34,154 nucleotides of DNA from Myxococcales bacterium (GTDB taxonomy: Bacteria; Myxococcota_A; Polyangia; Polyangiales; Houyiibacteriaceae): NCBI GenBank assembly GCA_019637115.1, contig JAHBWH010000083.1:1-34154 (forward strand). Direction: 5' to 3'. Each line of letters opens with the position of its first letter. The stretch's first letter is position 1. Below are positions 24,392 through 34,009 of the stretch, piece after piece. The notes beneath the pieces were generated by a model, which was not told where the DNA came from, made no database searches, and was given only the letters and a program-made list of their open reading frames with translations. The position numbers and the translations under genes were made by a program.

Positions 24392-26743
24392 GTGAAGGCC
24401 TGGCACCACCTCGCCCTCGGCGGCCTCGTCGTCCTGCTCGGAGTGGGCGCCGCCGGCGCGTGCTTCACCTTCGACCAGCTCACCTGGATGCTCGTCGCGT
24501 GGGCGCTCGTCCCCGTGGGGCTCTTGGAGCTCGCGTGGGGCGCGTCCCGCTCGGGCAGCGTTCGGGGCACCCGCACCCGCTACGGCGCGCTGCCGGCCTT
24601 CTACGTCTTCGCGGCGACGGCCCAGCTCGGCAGCGTGATCGCGCTCGGCGTGCTCTGGCCCGAGGTCGTGATGTGGGGCGCGAGCGGCGGCCCGATCCTG
24701 CTCCTGCCCGCGGCACACGTGCTCCTCGTCGCGGTGACGGTGGTCCTCGCCATCCTCACGGTGCGCCGCGGCGCGACGCTCCAGCCGGGCATGAAGGGAC
24801 GCGGCCGCCTGCAGCTCGCAGCGCTCGTGACGATGCTCTCCCTCGCGCTGCAGCACCTGCCGCTCCTCCTGATGGTCGTGGGCGCCGGCGCGGCGATCAC
24901 CTCGGGCTTCAGCTTCACCTACAGCCTCGACGAGGCCCGCCTGGCGCTCGCGGGCGATCTCCAGAACGCCCTACCCTGGCTGGCGCTCGCGAGCGGCGTC
25001 ACGATCGTCGCCGACCTCGTGCTCCGCGCGAGCCTCTGGTACCTGCTGCCCGAGCGCTTCCGGTTCTACTTCTGGCTGCTCTTCGACGCCGCGCTCACCG
25101 TAGGCTTCGCGGTCGCGACCTTCACGCTGCCGCTGCAGCCGCTCGGCCCCGAGCCCGAGGCGCTCGTCGACCCCGTGATCCGGCTCTCGCTCACGGCCGC
25201 CTTCGCGCTGCGCGTCTTCGTCCGGATCCTCCCGCTGCTCATGCAGGGCCTCGAGGCGACCAGCTTCGAGCTGCTCGTCGCCTCGCGCCACCTCCGCGCC
25301 AAGAAGAGCGGCTTCCTCGCGACGATCGGCGGCCTCTCGATCCTAGCCGTCGCCGTCTCGACCGCGATGCTGGTCGGAGTCCTCAGCGTGATGGGCGGCT
25401 TCCGCAACGACCTCAAGCAGAAGATCCTCGGCAACCAAGCGCACATCGTCGTCGACCTGGAGCGCCGCACCTTCGAAGGTTGGGGTCCCCTCATCGAGCA
25501 GATCGAGCGGGTGCCGCACGTCGAGGGGGTGACGCCCTTCGTGACGGGCGAGGTGATGGTCACCTCGGCCACCAACATGGCGGGCGCGGTCTTGCGCGGC
25601 ATCGACCCCGCGACGGTGGGGCGGGTGACGGACCTCGAGCGGAACCTCACGCGCGGTCGGCTCGACTACCTCGTGCACCCCGAGCGCATGCTGGACCTCC
25701 CCCCCGAGGAGCGCCGCTCGATCCTCCCGCTCGACGGCCCGAACGACACCCGCGGCCTCCTCGACGAGATCGCGAACGAGATCAACGACGAGCTCGCGCG
25801 TCAGCGCACCCCGGGACCGACGCCCCCGCGCGAGGTGCCGCCGCCGAGCGAAGGGCTGCGCGAGGCGCTCGGGACCGACCTCGACGAGTTCCTGGTCGAT
25901 CGCCCGGCGAGGACGCCGACCACGCAACCTGCGGCGGACGTCCTGCCCGGCATCATCGTCGGCAAGGAGCTCGCGCGCAGCCTCCGGGTCTACCCCGGCG
26001 ACGAGATCGACGTCATCAGCCCCCTCGGCGAGCTCGGCCCCGCGGGCCCGATGCCCAAGAGCCGCCGCTACCGCGTGGCGGGGGTCTTCTACAGCGGCAT
26101 GTACGAGTTCGACATGAAGCTCGTCTACGTGCTGCTCGAGTCGGGGCAGCGCTTCTTGAGCACGGGCGACGCCGTCAGCGGGATCGAGGTGAAGGTCTCG
26201 AACGTCGACCGCGCCCCCGAGGTCGCGACCGCGATCCGCCGCAGCCTCGTCGAGAGCGGCCGAGACGACCTGCGCGTGCAGGACTGGCAGGAGCTCAACC
26301 GCGGGCTCTTCGGGGCGCTCGCGCTCGAGAAGCTCGCGATGTTCGTCACCCTCGGCATCGCCGTGTTGATCGCGGGGTTCTGCGTCTTCGGCACGCTCAC
26401 GCTGATGGTCCAGGAGAAGAGCCGCGAGGTGGGCATCCTCTTCGCGATGGGCACGACGCGGTCCGCGATCGTCCGCGTCTTCATCGTCGAGGGGCTCCTC
26501 ATCGGCCTCTATGGCGCGGTGCTCGGGTTAGGGCTCGGGTACCTCGTGACCTTCGTCTTCGAGCACTTCGGCTTCCGCCTCAACCCGGAGGTCTATTACA
26601 TCGATCGCCTCCCCGTGAACGTCGATCCCGTCGAGTTCACCGCCGTCGGCCTCGTCGCCCTCGGCGTCTGCGTGGTCTCCACGATCTTCCCCGCCGTCCT
26701 CGCGAGCCGCCTCCGGCCCGTGGACGCCCTCCGCCTCGACTGA
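24392..26743 (+). CDS. LolC/E-type lipoprotein-export permease with extra N-terminal membrane domain
   Basis: Inner-membrane subunit expected to release lipoproteins to the periplasmic chaperone, powered by the adjacent LolD-like ATPase. The 783-residue protein is almost twice the usual LolC/E length. Residues about 1-290 form seven or eight hydrophobic helices not found in LolC/E. The standard part starts at SFELLVASRHLRAKKSGFLA (about 291), with its first helix and GGFRNDLKQKILG, a MacB_PCD-like periplasmic domain, and C-terminal FtsX helices (EKSREVGILFAMGTT, and PAVLASRLRPVDALRLD at the end). A polar, proline-rich insert of about 100 residues lies ahead of PGIIVGKELARSLRVYPGD. Start is GTG, five bases after lysS. 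Only one permease is present, so it may act as a homodimer. Confidence 0.9.
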   Translation: MKAWHHLALGGLVVLLGVGAAGACFTFDQLTWMLVAWALVPVGLLELAWGASRSGSVRGTRTRYGALPAFYVFAATAQLGSVIALGVLWPEVVMWGASGGPILLLPAAHVLLVAVTVVLAILTVRRGATLQPGMKGRGRLQLAALVTMLSLALQHLPLLLMVVGAGAAITSGFSFTYSLDEARLALAGDLQNALPWLALASGVTIVADLVLRASLWYLLPERFRFYFWLLFDAALTVGFAVATFTLPLQPLGPEPEALVDPVIRLSLTAAFALRVFVRILPLLMQGLEATSFELLVASRHLRAKKSGFLATIGGLSILAVAVSTAMLVGVLSVMGGFRNDLKQKILGNQAHIVVDLERRTFEGWGPLIEQIERVPHVEGVTPFVTGEVMVTSATNMAGAVLRGIDPATVGRVTDLERNLTRGRLDYLVHPERMLDLPPEERRSILPLDGPNDTRGLLDEIANEINDELARQRTPGPTPPREVPPPSEGLREALGTDLDEFLVDRPARTPTTQPAADVLPGIIVGKELARSLRVYPGDEIDVISPLGELGPAGPMPKSRRYRVAGVFYSGMYEFDMKLVYVLLESGQRFLSTGDAVSGIEVKVSNVDRAPEVATAIRRSLVESGRDDLRVQDWQELNRGLFGALALEKLAMFVTLGIAVLIAGFCVFGTLTLMVQEKSREVGILFAMGTTRSAIVRVFIVEGLLIGLYGAVLGLGLGYLVTFVFEHFGFRLNPEVYYIDRLPVNVDPVEFTAVGLVALGVCVVSTIFPAVLASRLRPVDALRLD

Positions 26744-26782
26744 GGCGTCGCCCCCACCGAGCACGAAGGTGAGATCCTCCGC

Positions 26783-27736
26783 ATGAGCCCGAAACCCGGC
26801 CAGCTTGGCGAGCCCCTCGTCGTCGCCCGCGACGTGAAGAAGACCTTCGTGCACGAGGGCAAGGACGTGGAGGTGCTCCGCGGCGTCGACCTCTCGATCG
26901 GGCGCGGCGAGATGGTCTGCGTCGTCGGCCAGTCGGGCACGGGGAAGAGCACCCTCCTGCACATCCTCGGGACCCTCGATCTACCCACGAGCGGCTCGAT
27001 CACCTACGAGGGCCGCGACGTCACGCGGCTCTCGAGCCGCGAGCTCGCGCTCTTCCGCAACCGCTCGCTCGGCTTCGTCTTCCAGTTCCACCACCTCCTG
27101 CCCGAGTTCGACGCCCTCGAGAACGTGATGATGCCGGGGCTCGTCCAAGGGCGGCCGCGAGGGCCGCTCCGACAGAAGGCCCGCGCGCTCCTCGAGGAGG
27201 TCGGGCTCGCCCACCGGCTGGCCCACCGGCCCGGCGAGCTCAGCGGCGGCGAGCAGCAGCGCGTCGCGCTCGCCCGCGCGCTCGTCCTCGACCCGGCGCT
27301 CGTCCTGGCCGACGAGCCGACCGGCAACCTCGACAGCCGCACGAGCGAGCAGGTGCAGCAGCTCTTCTTCGAGCTCAACGAGCGCCGGGGGACGACCTTC
27401 CTCATCGTCACCCACAGCCGGGACATGGCCGCGCGGATGCCGCGGGTCGTGGCCATGCGTGACGGCCTCATCGAGCGTGACGAGCGGAAGGTCGAGGGTT
27501 ATCGCGACACCGATCGGCGGGCCGAGGCCGCCCTCGAGGCGATCCCGCGCGACGACGAGCCCGCGAGCGTCGACGCGGCGGCCAGCTCGAGCGCCGAGCC
27601 CGCCGACGACTCCGCCTCCGAGGAAGACGACCCGGCGCTCGACCGTACGTCGGCGCAGCGTCCCTCGCCGAAGACGCCCGAGGGAGAACCCACGCCCGAC
27701 GAATCCCCGAACGAAGTCGCTCGGGACCGAGCTTGA
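26783..27736 (+). CDS. lolD: LolD-type ABC transporter ATPase
   Basis: Cytoplasmic ATPase that drives the preceding permease. In 317 residues it has Walker [10 protein letters not shown] (49-57), the Q-loop [13 protein letters not shown], signature LSGGEQQR (153-160), Walker [13 protein letters not shown] (173-184) and the switch His211 (IVTHS). The FHHLLPEF form is characteristic of LolD and MacB-like ATPases. Beyond about residue 235 there is a tail of 80 residues rich in Asp, Glu, Ser and Pro, absent from standard LolD (about 230 residues) and probably disordered. It lies 39 bases after the permease and just before bamA. Confidence 0.92.
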   Translation: MSPKPGQLGEPLVVARDVKKTFVHEGKDVEVLRGVDLSIGRGEMVCVVGQSGTGKSTLLHILGTLDLPTSGSITYEGRDVTRLSSRELALFRNRSLGFVFQFHHLLPEFDALENVMMPGLVQGRPRGPLRQKARALLEEVGLAHRLAHRPGELSGGEQQRVALARALVLDPALVLADEPTGNLDSRTSEQVQQLFFELNERRGTTFLIVTHSRDMAARMPRVVAMRDGLIERDERKVEGYRDTDRRAEAALEAIPRDDEPASVDAAASSSAEPADDSASEEDDPALDRTSAQRPSPKTPEGEPTPDESPNEVARDRA

Positions 27737-27783
27737 CCCCCCTGGACCCCACGGCTATGACGCCGCGGCCCGGACCCCTCGGA

Positions 27784-30426
27784 ATGCGCCACTTCCCTCG
27801 ATTGCTCGCTCTCGTCGCTCTGCTCGTCCTCGGGCACGGGCCGGGGCTCGCGCAGCCTCCCGCCGACGACGAGGAGGACGACGAGGGCGCGAGCGCCACC
27901 GCGGATGCCGACGCGGACGAGGACGACGAGGACGAAGAGGGCGAGCCTCCGCGACGCGCGCCCGGCGCCGCCGAGGGCTTCTACGGCGACCCCTACGACG
28001 ATCAACAAGACGCGGGCCCCACCGCGCCGCGGACGCTCTGTCACGGGCGCATGATCCGCGAGGTCCGCGTCGAGGGCGCGCGCCGCGTGGACGCGGACGA
28101 CGTGCGCGCGACGATGCGCTCGCGCCGCGGCCTGCCCTGCACGGACGAAGAGCTCGCGCGCGACGCGCGGGCGCTCTGGGATCTCGGCTTCTTCGAGGAC
28201 CTCGTCTTCGAGGCCAACCCACGCGGCAACGAGATCGACCTCGTCGTGACCATCCGCGAACGTCCGGCCATCGCGCGGATCCTCTACGAGGGCAACGACG
28301 AGGTCGACGAGGACGACATCGAGAAGAAGGTCACGCTCCGGGAGGGCGCGATCCTGTCGATCCCCGAGGTCCGCGCGCAGATCACGAAGATCCGCGACCT
28401 CTACGCCGAGGAGGGCCACTTCCTCGCGCGCGTCCGCTACGACATCCGCCGCGTCGAGGGGCGCGAGGAGGTCGAGGTCCGCTTCATCATCGACGAGGGC
28501 CCCGAGGTCAGCGTCCGGCGCATCCGCTTCGTCGGCAACCGCAACGTCCCGTCGTCGGAGCTCCTCGGGATCATGCAGACCTCCGAGGTGGGCTTCTTCT
28601 CGTTCATCACGAGCAACCACCACTACAACCGCAACGTCTTCGACGAGGACGTCACGCGCCTGCAGGCCTGGTACTACGACAAGGGCTTCCTCGCGGTCTC
28701 GGTGGGCACGCCCCGCATCGAGCTCACCGCCGACCGGGCCCACATCGACATCACGATCCCGATCGACGAGGGCCCCCGCTTCCGGGTCGGCCGGCTCCGC
28801 GTGCGGGAGGTCGACGAGAGCGGCGCCGAGTCGGAGTCGCTGCGCGACAACCTCCGCGACGAGATCGACCTCGAGAGCGGCGATTGGTTCAACCGCACGC
28901 GCATCGCCCTCGGCATCCAGTCCATCACCCGCATCTACCGCGATCAGGGCTTCGCCTACGTCGACCTGCAGCCCGAGACGGACCTCGACCAAGAGCGCCG
29001 CATCGTCGACATCACGGTGAACATCGAGCGCGGGCCGCCCGTGCGCATCGAGCGCATCAACATCCGCGGCAACTCGAAGACCCGCGACAGCGTGATCCGC
29101 CGCGAGATGACCGCGCACGAGGGCGCGCTCTACAACCAGACCGCGGTCGAGTTCAGCAAGCGCATGATCGAGGCGCTCGGCTACTTCGAGCGCGTCGACC
29201 TCCAGGAGGAGCGCGGCTCGGCGCCGGACCGGATGATCCTCAACATCTCGGTCGTCGAGCGGGCCACGGGCACCTTCCAGGTCGGCGCCGGCTTCTCGTC
29301 GATCGAGCAGTTCATCCTCACGGCGCAGGTCCAGCAGGACAACCTCTTCGGCAACGGCCAGAGCCTCTCGCTGCAGATCCAGCTCTCGGGCATCCGCCAG
29401 CTCATCCAGGTCCGCCTCTTCGAGCCGTGGTTCCTCGGCACGCGCTGGGGCCTCGGCGTCGACGCCTACAAGACCATCCGCCAGTTCATCGACTTCAACC
29501 AGGACACGACCGGCGCCGGCCTGACGCTCGCGCACCCGATCGTCGACCAGCGCCTGCGCTTCTCGCTGAACTACCGCGCCGAGTACGTGTCGATCGCCAC
29601 GCGTACGGGCGGCTTCTTCCAGTCGGGCGGCGGCATCGGCGCCGCGGGCTTCGCGATCTTCCAGCGCACGCCCCTCGCGGGCCTCTTCCGCGACGGCCTC
29701 ACAAGCTCGCTCCGGGCGAGCCTCACCTGGGACAACCGCAACAACCGCCTCTTCCCCTCGGATGGCTGGTTCGCGAGCTACTCCTTCGAGATCGCCGACC
29801 GCTTCCTCGGCTCCGACCAGATCTTCACGCGGCACACGGGCTTCGTCCGCTTCTACCGCGAGCTCTTCAACCTCGGCGCCCAGCGCCCGGTCGTCTTCAA
29901 GGTCAACCTCGAGGGCGGCTACATCTCGAGCCGCGCCGACCTCGGCGTGCCGATCTACGAACGCTTCTACCTCGGCGGCATCTTCAACGTCCGCGGCTTC
30001 CCGTTCTTCGGCCTCGGCCCGCGCGCGGCGATAGGCCGAACCTACGATCCGGGCGCGACGATCCCGCGTCCCGGCAATGGCCAGGCTGGCGGCGTCGCGA
30101 TCGGCGGCAACTTGCAGCTCTTCTACCAAGCCGAGCTCGAGATCCCGATCCTCCCCGAGGTCGGCATCCGCGGCGTGCTCTTCACCGACGGCGGCAACGT
30201 CTGGAACACCGAGGCGCGCCTCTGCCAGGCACCCGAGATCTCGGGTGGCGACAGCTCGACGCGCCCCTGCGGCTTCGACCCGCTCGGCATCCGGAGCTCG
30301 TGGGGCTTCGGCCTCCGCTGGTTCTCCCCCCTCGGCCCGCTCCGCTTCGAGTGGGGCCTGCCGATCGCGCGGCGCTCGTACGAGAGCGCGATCCGCTTCG
30401 AGTTCACGATCGGCAACTCGTTCTGA
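27784..30426 (+). CDS. bamA: Outer membrane protein assembly factor BamA
   Basis: Omp85 protein that folds and inserts beta-barrel proteins into the outer membrane. About 880 residues: a signal peptide (MRHFPRLLALVALLVLG...GLA), a very acidic linker (DDEEDDE... DEDDEDEEGE), five POTRA-like repeats beginning at IREVRVEGARRVDADDVRA and running to about residue 480, and a C-terminal 16-strand barrel. The barrel has the conserved loop-6 VRGF motif and ends in a beta-signal FEFTIGNSF with terminal Phe. I chose the ATG at 27784 because it gives a compact signal peptide; in-frame alternatives are ATG 27757 and TTG 27733. It sits between lolD and skp, fitting one envelope-biogenesis unit. Confidence 0.95.
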   Translation: MRHFPRLLALVALLVLGHGPGLAQPPADDEEDDEGASATADADADEDDEDEEGEPPRRAPGAAEGFYGDPYDDQQDAGPTAPRTLCHGRMIREVRVEGARRVDADDVRATMRSRRGLPCTDEELARDARALWDLGFFEDLVFEANPRGNEIDLVVTIRERPAIARILYEGNDEVDEDDIEKKVTLREGAILSIPEVRAQITKIRDLYAEEGHFLARVRYDIRRVEGREEVEVRFIIDEGPEVSVRRIRFVGNRNVPSSELLGIMQTSEVGFFSFITSNHHYNRNVFDEDVTRLQAWYYDKGFLAVSVGTPRIELTADRAHIDITIPIDEGPRFRVGRLRVREVDESGAESESLRDNLRDEIDLESGDWFNRTRIALGIQSITRIYRDQGFAYVDLQPETDLDQERRIVDITVNIERGPPVRIERINIRGNSKTRDSVIRREMTAHEGALYNQTAVEFSKRMIEALGYFERVDLQEERGSAPDRMILNISVVERATGTFQVGAGFSSIEQFILTAQVQQDNLFGNGQSLSLQIQLSGIRQLIQVRLFEPWFLGTRWGLGVDAYKTIRQFIDFNQDTTGAGLTLAHPIVDQRLRFSLNYRAEYVSIATRTGGFFQSGGGIGAAGFAIFQRTPLAGLFRDGLTSSLRASLTWDNRNNRLFPSDGWFASYSFEIADRFLGSDQIFTRHTGFVRFYRELFNLGAQRPVVFKVNLEGGYISSRADLGVPIYERFYLGGIFNVRGFPFFGLGPRAAIGRTYDPGATIPRPGNGQAGGVAIGGNLQLFYQAELEIPILPEVGIRGVLFTDGGNVWNTEARLCQAPEISGGDSSTRPCGFDPLGIRSSWGFGLRWFSPLGPLRFEWGLPIARRSYESAIRFEFTIGNSF

Positions 30427-30429
30427 TGG

Positions 30430-30456
30430 GCCGCCGGAATCCCACCCCCCGGCGGC
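30430..30456 (+). terminator. Hairpin after bamA
   Basis: GCCGCCGG at 30430-30437 and CCGGCGGC at 30449-30456 form a perfect 8-bp stem with an 11-base loop, four bases after the bamA stop. It may attenuate transcription before skp. It is followed by GGTT rather than a T-run. The rest of the 189-base gap shows no gene. Confidence 0.45.
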
Positions 30457-30615
30457 GGTTGAATCCGGGCTCGGCCGGGCTCGTCCATCCACGGAGCTCC
30501 CACCGAGCTCAATTGCCGGCTCGATCGTCGGCCGTTCGACCGTCTGCTGCTTCAACCCCCGACTCGCTTGAATTGTCGTCGCGCGAGGGCTAGTCCCTCC
30601 GCCCAAAGGAAGCCC

Positions 30616-31185
30616 ATGAGCCTCAAGCGCCACGCCATCACCCTGCTCGCCGCGCTGATCGTGTCGAGCGTCGCCCCCGAGCTCTACGCCCAGACCAAGA
30701 TCGCGGTGGTCGACCTGCAGCGCGCGCTCAACGAGACCGACGAGGGCCGGACCGCCAAGAACCGCCTCAAGCGGCTCTTCGAGCGTCGCCAGCGCGAGCT
30801 CGACCAGGCGCAAGAGAAGCTCAAGAAGATGAAGGAAGACATCGAGCGCCAGAAGAACGTGCTCAGCCGCGAGGCGCTCGAGTCCCGGCTCGAGGAGTAC
30901 CAGAAGGCGTTCATCGAGCTGCAGTCGGTCTACGTGGAGTACCAGCGCGAGCTCGCCGAGAAGGAGGCGCAGCTCACGAAGGTCATCCTCGAGCGGATGA
31001 CCGAGATCCTCCGCCGCATCGGTCAGTCCGACGGGTACACGCTCATCGTCGAGCGCAACGAGGGCGGCGTCGTCTGGGTCCCCTCGAACCTCGATCTCAC
31101 CGATCAGGTGATCCAGACGTACAACACCGAGAACCGCTCGGGCACGATGTCGACGATGTCGACCATGTCGACCACGATGCGCTGA
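30616..31185 (+). CDS. skp: Periplasmic chaperone Skp/OmpH family
   Basis: Holds unfolded outer-membrane proteins on their way to the BAM complex. The 189-residue precursor has a signal peptide (MSLKRHAITLLAALIVSSVAPELYA, cleavage before Gln), the family opening TKIAVVDLQRALNETDEG, a long charged alpha-helical hairpin at about residues 50-135 (RQRELDQAQEKLKKMKEDIE), and a closing beta region (GYTLIVERNEGGVVWVPSNLDLTDQVIQ, split here by family numbering). AAAGGA lies upstream of the ATG. The last residues repeat Met-Ser-Thr four times from a 9-base repeat, an unusual end. It follows bamA and precedes the TolC-like gene by 19 bases. Confidence 0.9.
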   Translation: MSLKRHAITLLAALIVSSVAPELYAQTKIAVVDLQRALNETDEGRTAKNRLKRLFERRQRELDQAQEKLKKMKEDIERQKNVLSREALESRLEEYQKAFIELQSVYVEYQRELAEKEAQLTKVILERMTEILRRIGQSDGYTLIVERNEGGVVWVPSNLDLTDQVIQTYNTENRSGTMSTMSTMSTTMR

Positions 31186-31204
31186 GCGTCGTCGGCCTCG
31201 CACC

Positions 31205-32629
31205 ATGAAGGGCCCGAGGGCAGCGCTACGATGGAGCGTCTGCGCGCTCGCGCTGTCCAGCGTGGGCGCGCTCGCCCAGCCCACGGGTGAGCGGTCCACG
31301 GGTGACCAGCCCGCAGGCGGCCAGCCCACGGGTGAGCGCGGCGCCGCCCCCCACGATCTCGCGTCGCTGCTCGCCCTCGCGGAGGCCCGCTACCCGTCAC
31401 TCGAGGCCCGCTCCGCGGCGATCACCGCCGCGCGGGCTCGGCTCGACGAGGCACGCCTCTCGCCCTTCTTTCAGACGGAGATCCAGGCTGGGACGACGAT
31501 CGCGCCGCGCGCCGAGGGCACGCCGATCTTCTCGAACCAGAACCAGCTCCCCGTCGACAACGGCTGGGCGCCGGTCGTCGAGGTCGCGGTCCGGGGCGTC
31601 GTGCCTCTCTACACCTTCGGCAAGCTCCGCAACGCCTGGCGCGCCGGCCGCGCTGGCGTCCGCGCCGCCGAGCTCGACCGCGACCGCGCACTCGCGCAGC
31701 TCCGCTTCGACGTCCGCCGCGCGTACTTCGGGCTGCAGCTCGCGCTGGATGTTCAGCAGATGATCCGCGAGGGGCGCGGCCACCTCGAGCGCGCCGTCCG
31801 CACCCTCGACGAGCTCCTCGAGGACGGCGACGCCGACGTGAACCCGATGGACCGCTACCGCCTCCGGACCGCGCTCGCCGAGATCGAGGCGCGCGCGTCC
31901 CAGACGACGCGGCTCGAGACCTCCGCGCGCGCGGCGCTGCGGGTGCTGACGGGGGAGCGAGAGATCCAGGTGCCGGACTGCCCGAGCGAGCCCGTGCGCC
32001 TCCCGAGCGATGACGTGGCGCGGGCCACCCCGGACGGCCGCCCAGAGGTGGGCATGCTGGCGGCCGCCATCGACGCCCGAGAGGCCGCCTTCGAGGCGCA
32101 GCGCGGCGCCTACGCCCCCGACTTCGGCCTCGGCTTCCAGGCGGGCATCTCGTACGGCCCCGGCGTCACGAACCAGCAGAACCCGTTCATCCAAGATCCC
32201 GCCAACCGCCCGATCCTCGGCGCCGGCCTCTTCTTGCGATGGAACCTCGACTTCGTCGGCAACCGCCACCGCGTCCGCCGCGCCGAGGCCGAGCTCGAGA
32301 CGACACGCGCGCAGGCGCGCGAGGCGCGCCTCGGGATGGAGCTCGAGATCGAGCTGGCGCGCGAGGCGTATCGCGACGCGCAGGAGCGCGAGGCGTCGTG
32401 GGGTCGCGGCGAGCGCGAGGGCCGCGCGTGGCTCGTCTCGGCTGCGCAGGCTTACGACGTCGGCGCCGCCACCCCTCGCGATCTGGTCGACGCGCTCCGC
32501 GCATACTTCGAGTCGCGCTTCTCGCACCTGCAGGCGATCCTCGACGTGAACCTCGCCGCCGCGGAGCTCGAGCGCGTCACGGGCGTCGCGCTCGAGCCGA
32601 CGGACGGGTGGGAGCGGGGCTGCGACTGA
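31205..32629 (+). CDS. TolC-family outer membrane efflux/secretion channel
   Basis: A 474-residue outer-membrane channel protein. After a signal peptide (about 24 residues, ending GALA before Gln) comes a short Gly/Pro/Thr repeat (PTGERSTGDQPAGGQPTGER). Two related halves of helices and strands typical of the OEP fold follow: LASLLALAEARYPSLEARSAAITAAR in the first half and RPEVGMLAAAIDAREAAFEAQRGAYAP in the second, with barrel strands such as GAGLFLRWNLDF. No RND or ABC partner is encoded nearby, so it probably serves pumps encoded elsewhere. It ends the block that begins with prfB and lysS. A very long hairpin lies 49 bases after the stop. Confidence 0.85.
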   Translation: MKGPRAALRWSVCALALSSVGALAQPTGERSTGDQPAGGQPTGERGAAPHDLASLLALAEARYPSLEARSAAITAARARLDEARLSPFFQTEIQAGTTIAPRAEGTPIFSNQNQLPVDNGWAPVVEVAVRGVVPLYTFGKLRNAWRAGRAGVRAAELDRDRALAQLRFDVRRAYFGLQLALDVQQMIREGRGHLERAVRTLDELLEDGDADVNPMDRYRLRTALAEIEARASQTTRLETSARAALRVLTGEREIQVPDCPSEPVRLPSDDVARATPDGRPEVGMLAAAIDAREAAFEAQRGAYAPDFGLGFQAGISYGPGVTNQQNPFIQDPANRPILGAGLFLRWNLDFVGNRHRVRRAEAELETTRAQAREARLGMELEIELAREAYRDAQEREASWGRGEREGRAWLVSAAQAYDVGAATPRDLVDALRAYFESRFSHLQAILDVNLAAAELERVTGVALEPTDGWERGCD

Positions 32630-32677
32630 GCGCTCGTTGTCGCCGCGTTCGGGTCCGCGCTGAAAGTAGGGTCGGAG

Positions 32678-32716
32678 GCGAGCGCCGTCGTGCGCTGCGC
32701 GCACGACAGCGCTCGC
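32678..32716. terminator. 18-bp hairpin after the TolC-like gene
   Basis: The arms 32678-32695 and 32699-32716 are complementary at 17 of 18 positions, with a three-base TGC centre. It is the longest inverted repeat in the window. It likely stops or stabilises the 3' end of the upstream transcript, but has no U-tract. Confidence 0.6.
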
Positions 32717-33085
32717 AGGGTCCATCGCGCGCGAGGTGGCGACGTCCCGTGTCGAGCGTGCGGCGGTCTTCCGGAGCGGCGGCTGGGCTTGCCCGCTCCG
32801 CGCTGAGGCGCTGCGCTCGGCAGGCGGGTGATAGGCCGTCGGGCGGACGCGGCGATCGCAGACTCGGTGCAGCTCTGTATCCAACTCCGCGACGCTGCAG
32901 GTGCGCGCGCGTGCCCGTCCACGTCGTCCCCGTCCACGTCCACGTGCCCGTGCGCGTGCGCGACCAGAAACGACCGTCGTGGTTCCGAGCTCACCACCGC
33001 GAAGCACAGCTGCTTCCTGCGACCCGGCCTCGGACCAACCGGACACGCACGCGGCCAGGCCCGGACCCGGAGCCTGACTCCGACT

Positions 33086-33285
<200 letters not shown>

Positions 33286-33298
33286 CGAGGGGGAATTG

Positions 33299-33333
33299 CG
33301 AAGCCCGCCGCACCGAACGGTGGGCGGGCTTCG
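33299..33333 (-). terminator. Terminator hairpin of the OmpA-like gene
   Basis: CGAAGCCCGCC at 33299-33309 pairs with GGCGGGCTTCG at 33323-33333. Inside it CACCG and CGGTG pair too, leaving one bulged G and an AA centre. It lies 20 bases past the stop of the minus-strand lipoprotein gene and is followed on that strand by CAATTCCCCC. It is the best terminator in the window. Confidence 0.8.
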
Positions 33334-33353
33334 AAGGTGAGCTTGCGGGTGGC

Positions 33354-33890
33354 TCAGCCGTCGGCGGGGATGATGAGGAACTCGACGCGGCGGTTGCGCG
33401 CGTGGCACTCCTCGGTGTTCTCGGTGCAGAGGCGGGCGGTCTTGCCCTTGCCCTCGGCCTCGAGCCGGATCTGGACGCCGCGCTCGGCGAGCGCGCGGGC
33501 GACGGCTGCGGCGCGGGCCTCGGAGAGGCGCTGGTTGTGGCCCGCGGCGCCCTGGTTGTCGGTGTGGCCGATGACGCGGAGGCCCGGGATCTCGCCCTGG
33601 TGGTTGTTGATGAAGGTCGCGAGGTGGTCGATGATCTCGGCCGACTCCCCGAGGATCTCGTCGCTGTCGAGCGCGAACTGGATCATCTGGTCGATCGTGA
33701 CGTGATCACCCTCGAGGTGGACGTCGTCCGGATCTTCGACCGCGGGCGGCGGGGGTGGCTCCTCGACGGGCGGCGGGGGCGGGGCTTCGTCGCCGGTGGA
33801 GACGGCGACCGTGACCGGCTCGGGCTCCTTGCTGCACGCGAAGGCGCTGAGGAGGCTGAGGGCGAGGAGTAGGCGGAACGTATTCTTCAT
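33354..33890 (-). CDS. OmpA/Pal-like peptidoglycan-associated lipoprotein
   Basis: A 178-residue envelope protein. It has a short basic N-terminus and hydrophobic stretch ending in SAFAC (Cys19), a degenerate lipobox, so it is probably lipidated; then a Pro/Glu spacer (PPPPPVEEPPPPP) and a C-terminal OmpA domain at about residues 65-175. The domain has the diagnostic VIGHTDNQGAAGHNQRLSEARAAAVARAL and NRRVEFLI, in which Asp and Arg bind meso-diaminopimelate of the cell wall. Two cysteines in RLCTENTEECHARNRR may form a disulfide. GGAGAA lies just before the ATG. It likely tethers the outer membrane to peptidoglycan. Confidence 0.9.
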   Translation of the reverse strand: MKNTFRLLLALSLLSAFACSKEPEPVTVAVSTGDEAPPPPPVEEPPPPPAVEDPDDVHLEGDHVTIDQMIQFALDSDEILGESAEIIDHLATFINNHQGEIPGLRVIGHTDNQGAAGHNQRLSEARAAAVARALAERGVQIRLEAEGKGKTARLCTENTEECHARNRRVEFLIIPADG

Positions 33891-34009
33891 GGGTTCTCCA
33901 AGGTGTGGTGGGTCGCGGCGGCGGTGGCGCGGCGGGGACCCAACGGGGGCGAGTTGCTCGCCCGGTCGACGTGGACGTCGTGCGCGTGGACGTGTCTGGT
34001 CGGCCGGAG

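Noticed and set aside
27499-31329. A 1276-residue open frame antisense to lolD, bamA and skp
   Set aside because: It has no recognisable motif and is explained by GC-rich third positions of the real genes on the other strand.
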